NCBI GenBank assembly: GCA_003665935.1
Contig: QPLR01000007.1
Coordinates: 62,001 to 126,000 of the forward strand
DNA: 64,000 nucleotides
DNA from: Halobellus sp. Atlit-31R
Lineage (GTDB): Archaea > Halobacteriota > Halobacteria > Halobacteriales > Haloferacaceae
Direction: 5' to 3'
The position numbers and the translations under genes are program-made. The notes under the pieces were generated by a model that saw only the letters and a list, made by a program, of their open reading frames with translations, did not search any database and was not told the origin of the DNA. Below, in pieces: positions 50,397 to 58,668 of this stretch (its first letter is position 1; each line of letters starts with the position of its first letter).

Positions 50397-50969
50397 GTGA
50401 AGTCCGGCACCCGCGCGCTCGGCATCGCGGAGTCGACCGACGACGACAGCGGCCGCTGTACGTTCTGTGGCGCAGTCGTCCGTGCCGACCGCGCGGTCGA
50501 CGGGTTCGCGTTCGCGACAGCGACGGTGGGCGGACTCGACGGTACCGACGCCGTCTGCACGCTCGTCGATCGACTGGATCGCCCGGACGTCCGGTATCTC
50601 TTCGTGTCGGGTGTCGCGCCCGCGTGGTTCAATCTGCTCGATCTCGAACGGATCGCGGCGGTCGCCGAGCGGCCGGTGCTGTCGGTGTCGTACGAGGCGA
50701 GCCCCGGCCTCGCGCCCGCGCTCCGGGAGCAGTTCGACGGCGAGGCGCTGGCGTCGCGGCTGGCGGTCTACGACCGGTTGCCGCCCCGGCGTCGCCTCCG
50801 GGTGAACGACGAGACGGTATTCGTGCGGAGCGTCGAACTCGGTGACGAGGACGCCGCCCGCGTCGTTCGCGCGTACACGCCGGCAGGCGGTCGGCCGGAG
50901 CCAGTTCGCGTCGCCCGCCTCGCTGCGCGCGGTGCGCGGGCGTGGCAGGCGGCGGACGCAGAACGGTGA
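50397..50969 (+). CDS. DUF99 family protein (endonuclease V-like fold)
   Basis: 190 residues from a GTG at 50397. The start is confirmed by the family opening KSGTRALGIAES and the conserved GAVVRADRAVDGFAF and DVRYLFVSGVAPAWFN. Members of this family share the endonuclease V fold, but nuclease activity has not been established for them to my knowledge. The C-terminal part is Arg-rich, which would suit nucleic-acid contact. It is followed by uracil-DNA glycosylase. Confidence 0.85.
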   Translation: MKSGTRALGIAESTDDDSGRCTFCGAVVRADRAVDGFAFATATVGGLDGTDAVCTLVDRLDRPDVRYLFVSGVAPAWFNLLDLERIAAVAERPVLSVSYEASPGLAPALREQFDGEALASRLAVYDRLPPRRRLRVNDETVFVRSVELGDEDAARVVRAYTPAGGRPEPVRVARLAARGARAWQAADAER

Positions 50970-51088
50970 CGACCGCGACCCGGCTCTCGCCCGGTCGACG
51001 GCGGAGGCGACTCCGGCTGACGCCCGCGGCTGTCGCAGCCGACGACTCGGACCGTCACGAGTAAGTCGCGTCCGCCCGCCTCTCCGAT

Positions 51089-51700
51089 ATGACCAGCGCG
51101 GACGACGGTACGATGGAGGGCCTCGCCGTCACAGCCTGCGAACGGTGCCCCGAACTCGTCGAATCGCGGTCGCAGATCGTCAACGGCACCGGTCCGGGCG
51201 ACGCCGACCTGGTGTTTCTCGGGGAGGCTCCGGGAGCCAACGAGGACGAACAGGGCGAGCCGTTCGTCGGCCGTTCGGGCAGCGTGCTCGACGATGCGCT
51301 CCGCGATGCGGGTCTCGCTCGCGCGGACGTCCGCATCACGAACTGCGTCCGCTGTCGTCCCCCGGAGAACCGGGATCCGACGAGCGCCGAACTCGCGAAC
51401 TGTCGGGGCTACCTCCAGCGCGAACTCGCCGTGATCGACCCCGAAATCGTCGTCACGCTCGGGAAAGTACCCTCCGAGCATCTGCTGGACCGCTCCGTCG
51501 CAGTGACGAAGGAGGCGGGCGACGTCGTCGACGTGCGACTCGGCGAGTGCTCGTACCGCGCGGTCGTCTCCGTCCACCCGGCGGCGACGCTCTACGACGG
51601 GAGCCAGCGGGAGACGTTCTTCGATACCATCGCCCGCGCGGCGGATCTCGCGGGCGTCGCGGCCGACGGCAGCGGGCAGTCGAGTCTCGGAGAGTTCTGA
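51089..51700 (+). CDS. Type-4 uracil-DNA glycosylase (4Fe-4S)
   Basis: 203 residues from the ATG at 51089. The active-site block GEAPGANEDEQGEPFVGRSG and the cluster ligands Cys17, Cys20, Cys89 and Cys105 (spacing 2 and 15 residues) match family 4. VSVHPAATLYD near the end is the third motif. The enzyme excises uracil from DNA; in halophiles it guards against cytosine deamination. The 3' end runs directly into the 11-base repeat array at 51699. Confidence 0.9.
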   Translation: MTSADDGTMEGLAVTACERCPELVESRSQIVNGTGPGDADLVFLGEAPGANEDEQGEPFVGRSGSVLDDALRDAGLARADVRITNCVRCRPPENRDPTSAELANCRGYLQRELAVIDPEIVVTLGKVPSEHLLDRSVAVTKEAGDVVDVRLGECSYRAVVSVHPAATLYDGSQRETFFDTIARAADLAGVAADGSGQSSLGEF

Positions 51701-51764
51701 GCGAATTCCGAGCGAACTCTGAGCGAATTCCGAGCGAATTCTGAGCGAATTCCGAGCGAATTCT
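51699..51764. repeat. Six tandem 11-base repeats
   Basis: Units of GAGCGAATTCN (five with AATTC and one with AACTC) lie at 51699-51709, 51710-51720, 51721-51731, 51732-51742, 51743-51753 and 51754-51764. The last base alternates C and T, giving a 22-base higher-order pattern. The array starts inside the uracil-DNA glycosylase stop codon and lies in the convergent spacer before the phnE stop. Eleven is not a multiple of three, so it is not coding. Confidence 0.92.
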
Positions 51765-51787
51765 GAGCCGGCGTGCCGTAGTGTTCG

Positions 51788-52792
51788 TCAGCGGTCCGTC
51801 GACGTGCCGAGCCACTTGCCGCCGTCGGCGAGGTCCCGCACGGAGTCGAGAAAGCCCTTAGACTCGTGCTCGGAGGGACGCAGCCGGGCGCGAAGCCGCG
51901 AGGAGAGCAGCTCGATCGAGAGCACGAGCACGAGCAGCGTCACTAGTCCGGCACCGGCGCGATACGAGTTGAAGAGGTTCAGATTCTGCTGGATGTACTG
52001 TCCCAGTCCGCCCGCGCCGACGACGCCGAGCGAGATGGCGATCCGGGTGTTGATCTCTAAGATGTAGAGCGTCCAGGCGACGAACGACGTCGACACCTGC
52101 GAGAGCATCCCGAAGTTGATCACCTGGATCCGCGAGGCTCCCGTCGAGGAGACGGCCTCGATCGGCCCCTCCTCGATCTCCTCGAGCTCGTCGGTGAACA
52201 GACGACCGAGGTTGCCGATGGTGTCGGTCGCGACCGCGAGCATCGCCGTCAGCGGCGACAGCGGTACGAGCGCCGCGTAGATGAAGACCCACACGAGCGC
52301 CGGGATCGCCCGGATCGTCGACATCACGCCGCGGAAGAGGAAGTTGAACGGGAACGGCGTGACGCGCTCGGAGCCGAACACGCCGAAGAACAGCGCGAAC
52401 GGGAAGCCGAGGATCGTCCCGACGATCCCGATCGCGAGCGTCATCACGACCGCCGAGACGATGAGGCTGCTCCGGAGCGAGCCGACGGTATCGACGATCG
52501 TCATCGGGCGCGCGATCGTCGCGACGATCGCTCCGAGACCGCCAATCCCGTTCTCCTGGGTGTAGAACGTCAGGTCGACGAACGTCGGCTGGGCGTACTT
52601 GATGAACTCCGCGAAGAAGAAGTCGAACTGCGCGAAGCGGACGATGTCCGGCACCGGGCGAGTCCCGAGGAACCCCGTGCCGAAGTAGACCACGACCGCC
52701 GCGACGGCGACGGCAACGATGCTGAGGCTCCGCCGGATCGCGATCCGGCGCTCGATCCGCGTGAGGATCTGCTCGATCGAGTCGGTGCTCAC
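51788..52792 (-). CDS. phnE: Phosphonate ABC transporter permease PhnE
   Basis: 334 residues from a GTG at 52792, which overlaps the phnC stop by four bases (GTGA). About six transmembrane helices are visible, with the ATPase-contact segment LFTDELEEIEEGPIEAVSSTGASRIQVINFG typical of PhnE. The end RLRARLRPSEHESKGFLDS is a cytoplasmic tail. With PhnC and PhnD it imports phosphonates or inorganic phosphate esters. The gene is the last of the three-gene unit. Confidence 0.9.
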   Translation of the reverse strand: MSTDSIEQILTRIERRIAIRRSLSIVAVAVAAVVVYFGTGFLGTRPVPDIVRFAQFDFFFAEFIKYAQPTFVDLTFYTQENGIGGLGAIVATIARPMTIVDTVGSLRSSLIVSAVVMTLAIGIVGTILGFPFALFFGVFGSERVTPFPFNFLFRGVMSTIRAIPALVWVFIYAALVPLSPLTAMLAVATDTIGNLGRLFTDELEEIEEGPIEAVSSTGASRIQVINFGMLSQVSTSFVAWTLYILEINTRIAISLGVVGAGGLGQYIQQNLNLFNSYRAGAGLVTLLVLVLSIELLSSRLRARLRPSEHESKGFLDSVRDLADGGKWLGTSTDR

Positions 52793-53643
52793 GTCTCGAC
52801 ACCTCCGGCCTCGACGTCAGCTCCGACGCCGGCCGCCTCGGAGTCGCTCGTCGCATCTCCGTCTGCGTCTGTGTCTGCGTCTGCGTCTGCGTCTCCGGTT
52901 CGCTCGGCGAACGTGCCTTCGGCCCCGGCCCCGTAGTAGAGGTCGTCGACGACTTCCATCGACAGCTCCTCGCGTGAGCCGTCGAACACCACGGAGCCGT
53001 CGCGGATCCCGATGAACCGGTCGCCGAACTCGCGGGCGATGTTTACCTGATGCAGGCTCGCAAGCGTCGTGAGGTCACGCTCCTTTGCGGCCTGCTTCAT
53101 ATAACCCATCACGTCGCGAGCGGCCTTCGGGTCGAGGCTGGAGACGGGCTCGTCGGCGAGCAGAAGCGACGGGTTCTGAACGAGCGCGCGGGCGATCCCC
53201 ACGCGCTGTTTCTGGCCGCCGGACATCGACCCCGCACGCTGTTCGGCTTCCTGCAGGAGACCGACCGTTTCGAGTGCGCGGAGGGCTTCGCGTTTATCTT
53301 CGTCGCCGTTGAGTGTGAGGATGCTCCGGAGGTCGTCAGTGCGTCCGAGCGCGCCGGTGAGGGCGTTCCGGTACGCCGACAGCGACTCGATGAGATAGTG
53401 CATCTGAAACACCATCCCGACCTCGCTCCCGGACTCGGAGACGTTGCTGTCGCCGATTCGCACCGTTCCCTCGGTGGGTTCGGTGAGCCCGTTGAGGATG
53501 CGGAGCAAGGTCGACTTGCCCGCACCGGAGGGGCCGAGAACGACGACGAACTCCCCGGGGTCGATTTCGATCGAGACGTCGTCGAGCGCGACGGTGTCCT
53601 CTCCGAACGTTTTCGTGACGTGCTGCAACGAGACGTGTGGCAT
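52789..53643 (-). CDS. phnC: Phosphonate ABC transporter ATP-binding protein PhnC
   Basis: 284 residues. Walker A LGPSGAGKST, signature SMSGGQKQRVGIARAL and Walker B LLADEPVSSLDP are present; the loop VFQMHYLIESLSAYRN marks the PhnC class. The final 35 residues are an acidic, non-conserved tail encoded partly by a TCTGCG-type hexanucleotide repeat (52855-52897). It provides the ATP hydrolysis for PhnDE. Its start codon is 63 bases after the stop of the substrate-binding gene. Confidence 0.92.
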   Translation of the reverse strand: MPHVSLQHVTKTFGEDTVALDDVSIEIDPGEFVVVLGPSGAGKSTLLRILNGLTEPTEGTVRIGDSNVSESGSEVGMVFQMHYLIESLSAYRNALTGALGRTDDLRSILTLNGDEDKREALRALETVGLLQEAEQRAGSMSGGQKQRVGIARALVQNPSLLLADEPVSSLDPKAARDVMGYMKQAAKERDLTTLASLHQVNIAREFGDRFIGIRDGSVVFDGSREELSMEVVDDLYYGAGAEGTFAERTGDADADADTDADGDATSDSEAAGVGADVEAGGVET

Positions 53644-53705
53644 AGTTGGATGTTTTCCGGTCGAGATAAATACTGTAGGGCGATGCGGGCGCGACGAGAC
53701 CGCCG

Positions 53706-54707
53706 TTAGGAGTCGAGGAGTTCCGCGCTGATTCCGAGTTCGTTCGCGACCTCGACGACCGGCTGGTAGGTCTCGTTGTCGGCCTCGCGGACGTCGCTGA
53801 ACCAGAGGTCGTCGTCGGTGTCTGCTTCCCCGTCTTCACCGAGGTACAGCGACTCCGACGCGTCGACGAATGCCTCCGTGACGGCCGTCTGCTCCTCGTC
53901 GGAGAGCTCCGGGCTAACCACGATCGGTGCGCGTGGGATCCCGTCTTCGGTCTCCACGTAGCGGAAGCCGTCCTTCAGCTCTCGGGCGTCGTTGAGCGTG
54001 ATGAACTGTCCGACGCCGGCGGCGGCGACCTGACCGCGCTCCAGTGCCGCGAACGCCTCGGCGTGGCTGGAGAACTGCGGGGTGAAGTCGGCGCTGCCCG
54101 TGTCGGTCGGGAGATCGCCGATGTCGAGGCCGGCCTGCTTGAGCATAAACAGCGGGTACAGCGCGCCCGACGCAGAAAGCCGGTCGGCGAAGGCGACGCG
54201 TTCGCCTTCCAGATCGGTGAGCGACTCGATGTCCGAGTCCTCCTGGGTGACGAGGACCGACGAGTAGGTCCACGAGCCGTAGCCGTAGCGCTGGAGGACG
54301 ATGTCGCAGCGATCGTTCGCAACGCCGAGGGCGGCCGCGAACGGCCCGGTCTCGGCGATGTCACCGGTACCGCCGGCGAGGCTCTGGAGGACGGCGCTGT
54401 AGCCGGCAGCGTAGTTGAGTGTCGCGCTGTCGACTGCGAGTTCGCTCTGCAGCATCTCCTGGATCGGCGCGTACTGCGCCTCCATCAGCTGCTGTGGCTC
54501 ACTCGGCGACATGTAGAACGTCGCGCGACCGTCGCCGTACGCGACGGGCGCTTCGGTTGCCGTCGCCGTCGCCGTCGCCGTCGACTCGGAACCGTCGGTC
54601 TCTGCAGCCGTCTCCTCGCTCCCACCCGAGTTTCCGCTACAGCCGGCGATGAGGCCAGCGATCCCAACGGCACCCGCGGACTTGATGAAATCTCGTCGCT
54701 TCGACAT
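53706..54707 (-). CDS. phnD: Phosphonate ABC transporter substrate-binding lipoprotein PhnD
   Basis: 333 residues from the ATG at 54707; an upstream start at 54725 would add six residues. The twin-arginine signal KRRDFIKSAGAVGIAGLIAGC ends with Cys23 as lipid anchor. It is followed by a Thr/Ala linker with (Thr-Ala)-like units, then the binding domain with MSPSEPQQLMEAQYAPIQ and GDIAETGPFAAALGVAN. PhnD proteins bind phosphonates or phosphate. Its AT-rich upstream region (TTATATATAT at 54757-54766 and a TTTTTATC box nearer the gene) may carry the promoter. Confidence 0.9.
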   Translation of the reverse strand: MSKRRDFIKSAGAVGIAGLIAGCSGNSGGSEETAAETDGSESTATATATATEAPVAYGDGRATFYMSPSEPQQLMEAQYAPIQEMLQSELAVDSATLNYAAGYSAVLQSLAGGTGDIAETGPFAAALGVANDRCDIVLQRYGYGSWTYSSVLVTQEDSDIESLTDLEGERVAFADRLSASGALYPLFMLKQAGLDIGDLPTDTGSADFTPQFSSHAEAFAALERGQVAAAGVGQFITLNDARELKDGFRYVETEDGIPRAPIVVSPELSDEEQTAVTEAFVDASESLYLGEDGEADTDDDLWFSDVREADNETYQPVVEVANELGISAELLDS

Positions 54708-54877
54708 ACTAACATCAACATACACCGAGATGAGTCGGATAAAAATTCTGGTTCTGTTATATATATCACACTGTAGTGGTACAGAGAGTGCCTAACACTC
54801 CCGTTTTCGAGTCCGCGGGCGCACTTCGGCGTACCGCACGTCGGAAACGATTTGACCCAGCCCCGTGAAGCGTCGGT

Positions 54878-55579
54878 ATGAGCGCTCAGACGGTAGCGGA
54901 AGTCGTTCTCGTCGACTACGGACTCGGCAACCTCCGGAGTGCCCAGCGGGGACTCGAACGCGCCGGCGCGTCGGTGTCGATCACCGACGACCCGGCCGAC
55001 TTCGAGGCGGCGGACGGCATCGTCCTCCCGGGCGTCGGCGCGTTCAGCGAGGGAATGGAGAACGCGGGGCCCTTCCGCGATTCGCTCGCGGCGGCCGCCG
55101 ATCGCGGCCAGCCGATCTTCGGGATCTGTCTCGGGATGCAGATGCTGCTCACGAACAGCGAGGAGGCCGACCACGCCGGTCAGGGAGAGGTCGAAGGACT
55201 CGACTTCATCCCCGGGACGAACGTGCGCTTCGCACAGGACCGGAAGGTCCCACACATGGGCTGGAACGAACTGCACGTCGAGCGTGAGCACCCGCTCGTC
55301 GACGGCGTCGACAGTGCGGGGTCGGAGACCTCTCCGGCAGACGGAACCGCGGACCGCGGTTCCGTCGACGGCGAGTACGCGTACTTCGTCCACTCGTACT
55401 ACGCCGAACCCGACGACCCCGACGCCATCGTCGCGACGACCGACTACGGCGTGACCTTCCCGGCAGTCGTCGCGAACGAGGCGGGCAACGTCTTCGGGAC
55501 GCAGTTCCACCCCGAGAAGTCCGGCGAGACCGGGCTGAAGATCCTCCGCAACTTCGTCGACTACTGCGCCGACCAGTAG
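54878..55579 (+). CDS. hisH: Imidazole glycerol phosphate synthase glutaminase subunit HisH
   Basis: 233 residues. The glutaminase triad is Cys84 in GICLGMQ with His and Glu in FHPEKSGETGLK. The start MSAQTVAEVVLVDYGLGNL is the usual beta-1 strand. The protein supplies ammonia to HisF in histidine synthesis. An acidic insert (SETSPADGTADRGSVDG, about residues 149-166) lies before the YFVHSYY segment. No other histidine gene is nearby. Confidence 0.92.
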   Translation: MSAQTVAEVVLVDYGLGNLRSAQRGLERAGASVSITDDPADFEAADGIVLPGVGAFSEGMENAGPFRDSLAAAADRGQPIFGICLGMQMLLTNSEEADHAGQGEVEGLDFIPGTNVRFAQDRKVPHMGWNELHVEREHPLVDGVDSAGSETSPADGTADRGSVDGEYAYFVHSYYAEPDDPDAIVATTDYGVTFPAVVANEAGNVFGTQFHPEKSGETGLKILRNFVDYCADQ

Positions 55580-55655
55580 CCACCGCCGGACGCCGGCGGG
55601 GGCCGACCCGCTACTCCCCGACGGGCTTTTAGGATTCCCCGCAGTACACGGCGCT

Positions 55656-56462
55656 ATGCAGGTAGTCACGCTGGGTCCGGAAGGAACGTACTCGCACCGC
55701 GCCGCCCGCGCTGTCGACGACGACGTCGCCTTCCGCGAGTCGGTCTCGGCCATCGTGGCCGCCGTCGACGGCGGCGAGTACGGGCGTGGCGTCGTGCCGA
55801 TCGAGAACAGCATCGAGGGCAGCGTCACCGAGACGCTCGACGCCATCGCCGACGCCGACATCGCCGTCACCCAAGAGATCGTCACGCCGATCCGGCACGC
55901 GCTCCTCGCACAGTCGCCGGAGTTCGACACGATCGCCTCTCACTCACAGGCGCTCGCGCAGTGCCGTTCCTACCTCGAACGCGAGTACCCCGACGCCGAG
56001 CTCGAACCGGTCACCAGCACGGCCCGCGGCGTCGAGTACGCCCGCGACGATGCCTCCGTCGCCGGTATCGGACACCCGGACAACGCCGGCGACGACCTCT
56101 CTGTCATCGCCGAGGACATCCAGGACCGGTCCTCGAACGCGACGCGGTTCTTCGTCCTCGCGCCTGCCTCCGAGCGCGCGGACGGCGGCGGCAAGTCGAC
56201 GGTCGTCGTCTACCCGAACGCGAACTACCCCGGACTGCTGCTCGAACTCCTCGAAGCGTTCGCCGACCGCGACATCAACCTCTCGCGGATCGAGTCCCGC
56301 CCGAGCGGCAACCGACTCGGTGACTACCTCTTCCACGTCGACTTCGAGGCCGGACTCTACGAGGAACGCGCGCAGGCCGCTCTCGACGACGTCGAGGAGA
56401 TCGCCGAGAACGGCTGGGTCAAGCGCCTCGGGTCGTACGACAAGCGACACGTTCTGTACTAA
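55656..56462 (+). CDS. pheA: Prephenate dehydratase
   Basis: 268 residues. The catalytic domain has the N-terminal VVTLGPEGTYSHRAA, EGSVTETLDAI, and SNATRFFVL, which contains the essential Thr-Arg-Phe motif. Residues about 185-268 form an ACT domain with GLLLELLEAFADRDINLSRIESRP, the phenylalanine effector site. It converts prephenate to phenylpyruvate. The size is normal for the monofunctional archaeal enzyme. A GGCTTTTAGG box (about 55624-55633) suggests a leaderless transcript. Confidence 0.93.
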   Translation: MQVVTLGPEGTYSHRAARAVDDDVAFRESVSAIVAAVDGGEYGRGVVPIENSIEGSVTETLDAIADADIAVTQEIVTPIRHALLAQSPEFDTIASHSQALAQCRSYLEREYPDAELEPVTSTARGVEYARDDASVAGIGHPDNAGDDLSVIAEDIQDRSSNATRFFVLAPASERADGGGKSTVVVYPNANYPGLLLELLEAFADRDINLSRIESRPSGNRLGDYLFHVDFEAGLYEERAQAALDDVEEIAENGWVKRLGSYDKRHVLY

Positions 56463-56570
56463 CGTCGCCTTCGGGGGACTCTCAGTTCCTCTCGCGCCCG
56501 TTCTATACTCGTGTGACCTGTCTAGCTTATCATCTCTCGCGACCATCTATCCGGCGGTGAACAGACAGTT

Positions 56571-57005
56571 ATGAAGCGTTCCCCCAGTTTCGACGACTTC
56601 GAGTTCGAGGACTTCTTCGCGCGGATGTCCCGCCAACTCGACGCGATGAGCCGACAGTTCGAGGAGACCCGGCGGTTCCGGCGCGAGGTCGCCGTCGACC
56701 TCCGCGAGGAGACGGACTCGTTCGTCGCCGTCGCCGACCTCCCTGGCTTCGAGCGGGAGCAGATCGACATCTCGGTGAGCGATCGACTGCTGACTATCGA
56801 GGCCGCCCGCGAGGAGTCGACGACGGCCGAGGAAGACCGGTACGTCCACCGCGAGCGCCGCTCGGACTCGATCCAGCGCTCGATCCGTCTCCCCGCCGAG
56901 GTGCGCGCAGCGGATGCCGACGCGACGTACAACAACGGCGTTCTCACCGTGACACTCCCCAAGCGAGCCGTCGACGAGGAGTCCTACCACGTCGACATCG
57001 AGTAG
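56571..57005 (+). CDS. Hsp20/alpha-crystallin small heat shock protein
   Basis: 144 residues. The alpha-crystallin domain spans about residues 42-138: VDLREETDSFVAVADLPGF, DRLLTIEAAREE, IQRSIRLPAEV and the signature AXXXNGVLTV (ATYNNGVLTVTLPKR). It holds unfolded proteins under stress. The C-terminus ends YHVDIE before a TAG stop. The same codons are repeated directly after the stop, in frame (57012-57030). No I-x-I motif is seen at the C-terminus. Confidence 0.9.
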   Translation: MKRSPSFDDFEFEDFFARMSRQLDAMSRQFEETRRFRREVAVDLREETDSFVAVADLPGFEREQIDISVSDRLLTIEAAREESTTAEEDRYVHRERRSDSIQRSIRLPAEVRAADADATYNNGVLTVTLPKRAVDEESYHVDIE

Positions 57006-57033
57006 AAGCCGTACCACGTCGACATCGAGTGAA
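56985..57033 (+). repeat. In-frame 27-base duplication across the hsp20 stop codon
   Basis: Bases 56985-57003 (coding YHVDIE and the first base of the stop) reappear at 57012-57030, so the period is 27. Between the copies lie TAG, AAG and CCG. The second copy stays in the same frame and ends in TGA. Read-through of the TAG would add eight residues that repeat the C-terminus. Confidence 0.9.
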
Positions 57034-57465
57034 CTACCGCTCGTGCGTCGGTCCGGGCCGCTCTCGACGACCGACGTACAGCGTCTCCCGCCCGGCGAGG
57101 GACTCGGCCGCACACGGCACCGCCGGCTGGTCGTACCCGAGCGTCGTAAACAGGAAGTCGGCGTCGACGGCCCGCGCGACGTCGAGCGCCGGCCGGTGGA
57201 GCTCCGGCGGGAGATTCAGCCCGTACACGAGGTCGGCCCGGTACCAGTCGCCGGGATCGTCGCGTTCGCTCGCGGCGACGACGTCGTCGCGGACGAACGA
57301 CACCGACGGCGGCACGTCGACGTCGGCGACGTCCGTCGCGGTGACCGACGCCCCGGTATCGGCTACTGCGGCGGCGACCTCCGGACGGCGGCCGATCCCG
57401 ACCTCGACCACCGCGCCGTACGGCGAAAATCGCTCGACCAGAGCGACGTCTCGGGGCGTTTTCAC
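57034..57465 (-). CDS. UPF0146 family protein
   Basis: 143 residues from a GTG at 57465. The sequence VVEVGIGRRPEVAAAVADTGASVTATD is a Rossmann-like nucleotide loop, followed by VRDDVVAASERDDPGDWYRADLVYGLNLPPELHRP. These are the defining segments of UPF0146, a small archaeal family whose fold resembles SAM-dependent methyltransferases, but the activity is unknown. It starts back to back with the archaemetzincin gene. Confidence 0.87.
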   Translation of the reverse strand: MKTPRDVALVERFSPYGAVVEVGIGRRPEVAAAVADTGASVTATDVADVDVPPSVSFVRDDVVAASERDDPGDWYRADLVYGLNLPPELHRPALDVARAVDADFLFTTLGYDQPAVPCAAESLAGRETLYVGRRERPGPTHER

Positions 57466-57470
57466 GGCGG

Positions 57471-57498
57471 GATATTTATCAAGCCACCCCGCTTAAGC
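57471..57498. promoter_or_regulatory. Overlapping divergent promoters of UPF0146 and archaemetzincin genes
   Basis: ATATTTATC (57472-57480) lies about 28 bases before the ATG at 57505 and could be the TATA box of the archaemetzincin gene. GCTTAAGC (57491-57498) lies about 27 bases before the GTG at 57465 and could serve the UPF0146 gene in the other direction. Each box would lie next to the other gene's start, so both transcripts would be leaderless and could interfere. Confidence 0.4.
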
Positions 57499-57504
57499 CC
57501 TTCT

Positions 57505-58026
57505 ATGCTCGTCGACATCGTGCCGATCGGGGACCTCCCCGCGCAAGTCAAGCGTGAGGCGTCGGCCGCGCTCCGGGGGGTCTACGACTGCGACGTCACG
57601 GTTCAGGAGGAACAGTCGATCCCCGACGGCGCGTTCGACCGCAGCCGGAACCAGTACCGCGCCGAGCAGTTTATCGAACTGGCCAGCCGGGTTGGGACGG
57701 GCGAGAAGAACATCGGAATCACCGCCCAGGACCTCTACTACCGGCGGCGGAACTACGTCTTCGGACTCGCGTATCTCAACGGTAACGGCTCCGTCATCTC
57801 GACGCACCGGCTCCAGACGTCGTCGGACGGCGGCATCACCTCCAAACCCCAGTCCGAGGTGTTCGCCGACCGCGTCCGCAAGGAGGTCGTCCACGAGATC
57901 GGCCACACCCTCGGTCTCGAACACTGCGACAACAGCAAGTGCGTGATGTCGTTCTCCCCCACGGTTCGAGAGGTCGACGTCAAAGAGGAGAACCTCTGCG
58001 GCACCTGCAGCCAGTTGCTGTACTGA
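57505..58026 (+). CDS. amzA: Archaemetzincin family zinc metalloprotease
   Basis: 173 residues. The full motif is HEIGHTLGLEHC, four residues, CVM, sixteen residues, CGTC, which is the signature of archaemetzincins (HExxHxxGxxHC-x4-CxM...CxxC). The last Cys pair binds a second zinc. The biological substrate is not known. The N-terminus starts MLVDIVPIGDLP and there is no signal peptide, so it is cytosolic. It starts opposite the UPF0146 gene. Confidence 0.92.
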   Translation: MLVDIVPIGDLPAQVKREASAALRGVYDCDVTVQEEQSIPDGAFDRSRNQYRAEQFIELASRVGTGEKNIGITAQDLYYRRRNYVFGLAYLNGNGSVISTHRLQTSSDGGITSKPQSEVFADRVRKEVVHEIGHTLGLEHCDNSKCVMSFSPTVREVDVKEENLCGTCSQLLY

Positions 58027-58032
58027 GACCTC

Positions 58033-58091
58033 TTCGCGCTGCCCTTTTCGACGCTGCCCTTTTCGACGTTGCCCTTCTCGATGCTATCTCT
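58033..58091. repeat. Degenerate 15-base tandem repeat
   Basis: Units around TTCGACGCTGCCCTT: a 14-base copy (58033-58046), 58047-58061, 58062-58076 and a weak one (58077-58091). Each carries a T-run of four or more. It lies just after the archaemetzincin stop and could act as a transcription terminator, because multiple T-runs end archaeal transcripts. Confidence 0.7.
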
Positions 58092-58195
58092 TTCCCCGCT
58101 ACGCCGCGTTCTCGACCGCCCCGCTCGCGACAGCCTCGCCGCGACCGTTCCGACGACAAACTACTAAGCCGATCCCGACCGTACTTCCGAGGACG

Positions 58196-58657
58196 ATGCA
58201 GTATCTTGTCGCTGTCGATGGCTCCGAGTCGAGTACCGAAGCGCTCGAATACGCGATCGACCTCGCGACGCGGGCGGACGCGTCTCTGGTCGTCGCCTAC
58301 GCCGTCGAACCCCGCGTCCTCGTCGAGGACGCCGCCGAGGACTCGCCGACGAACGCCGAGGTCGGACAGCGCATCTACACGGAGGATCTGTCGGTCGCCG
58401 AAGAGCGCGGCGAGGACGTCCTCGACGACGCTCGCGAACGCGCAGCGCGGGCCGACGTCGCCGCCGAGACGACGCTGCTCTACGGTGACCCGGTCGACGT
58501 CGTCGACGAGTACGCCACGGAGACGGGCGTCGACGGCATCGTGGTCGGTCACCGCGGCCTCTCCGACCGGGTCGAGGGAATGGTCGGCAGCGTCGCGAAG
58601 GGCCTCGTCGAACACGCCGCCGTCCCGGTGACGGTGGTCAAAGGCTACGACGGGTAA
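58196..58657 (+). CDS. Universal stress protein (UspA family)
   Basis: 153 residues. It begins MQYLVAVDGSESSTEALEYA and has the ATP-binding signature GHRG, nine residues, GS (in VVGHRGLSDRVEGMVGSVAKG), which is complete here. The C-terminal strand VPVTVVKG is the dimer edge. It is likely an ATP-binding stress protein. It ends 11 bases before the rtcA start, so co-transcription is possible. Confidence 0.9.
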   Translation: MQYLVAVDGSESSTEALEYAIDLATRADASLVVAYAVEPRVLVEDAAEDSPTNAEVGQRIYTEDLSVAEERGEDVLDDARERAARADVAAETTLLYGDPVDVVDEYATETGVDGIVVGHRGLSDRVEGMVGSVAKGLVEHAAVPVTVVKGYDG

Positions 58658-58668
58658 CCGAGACGCGG

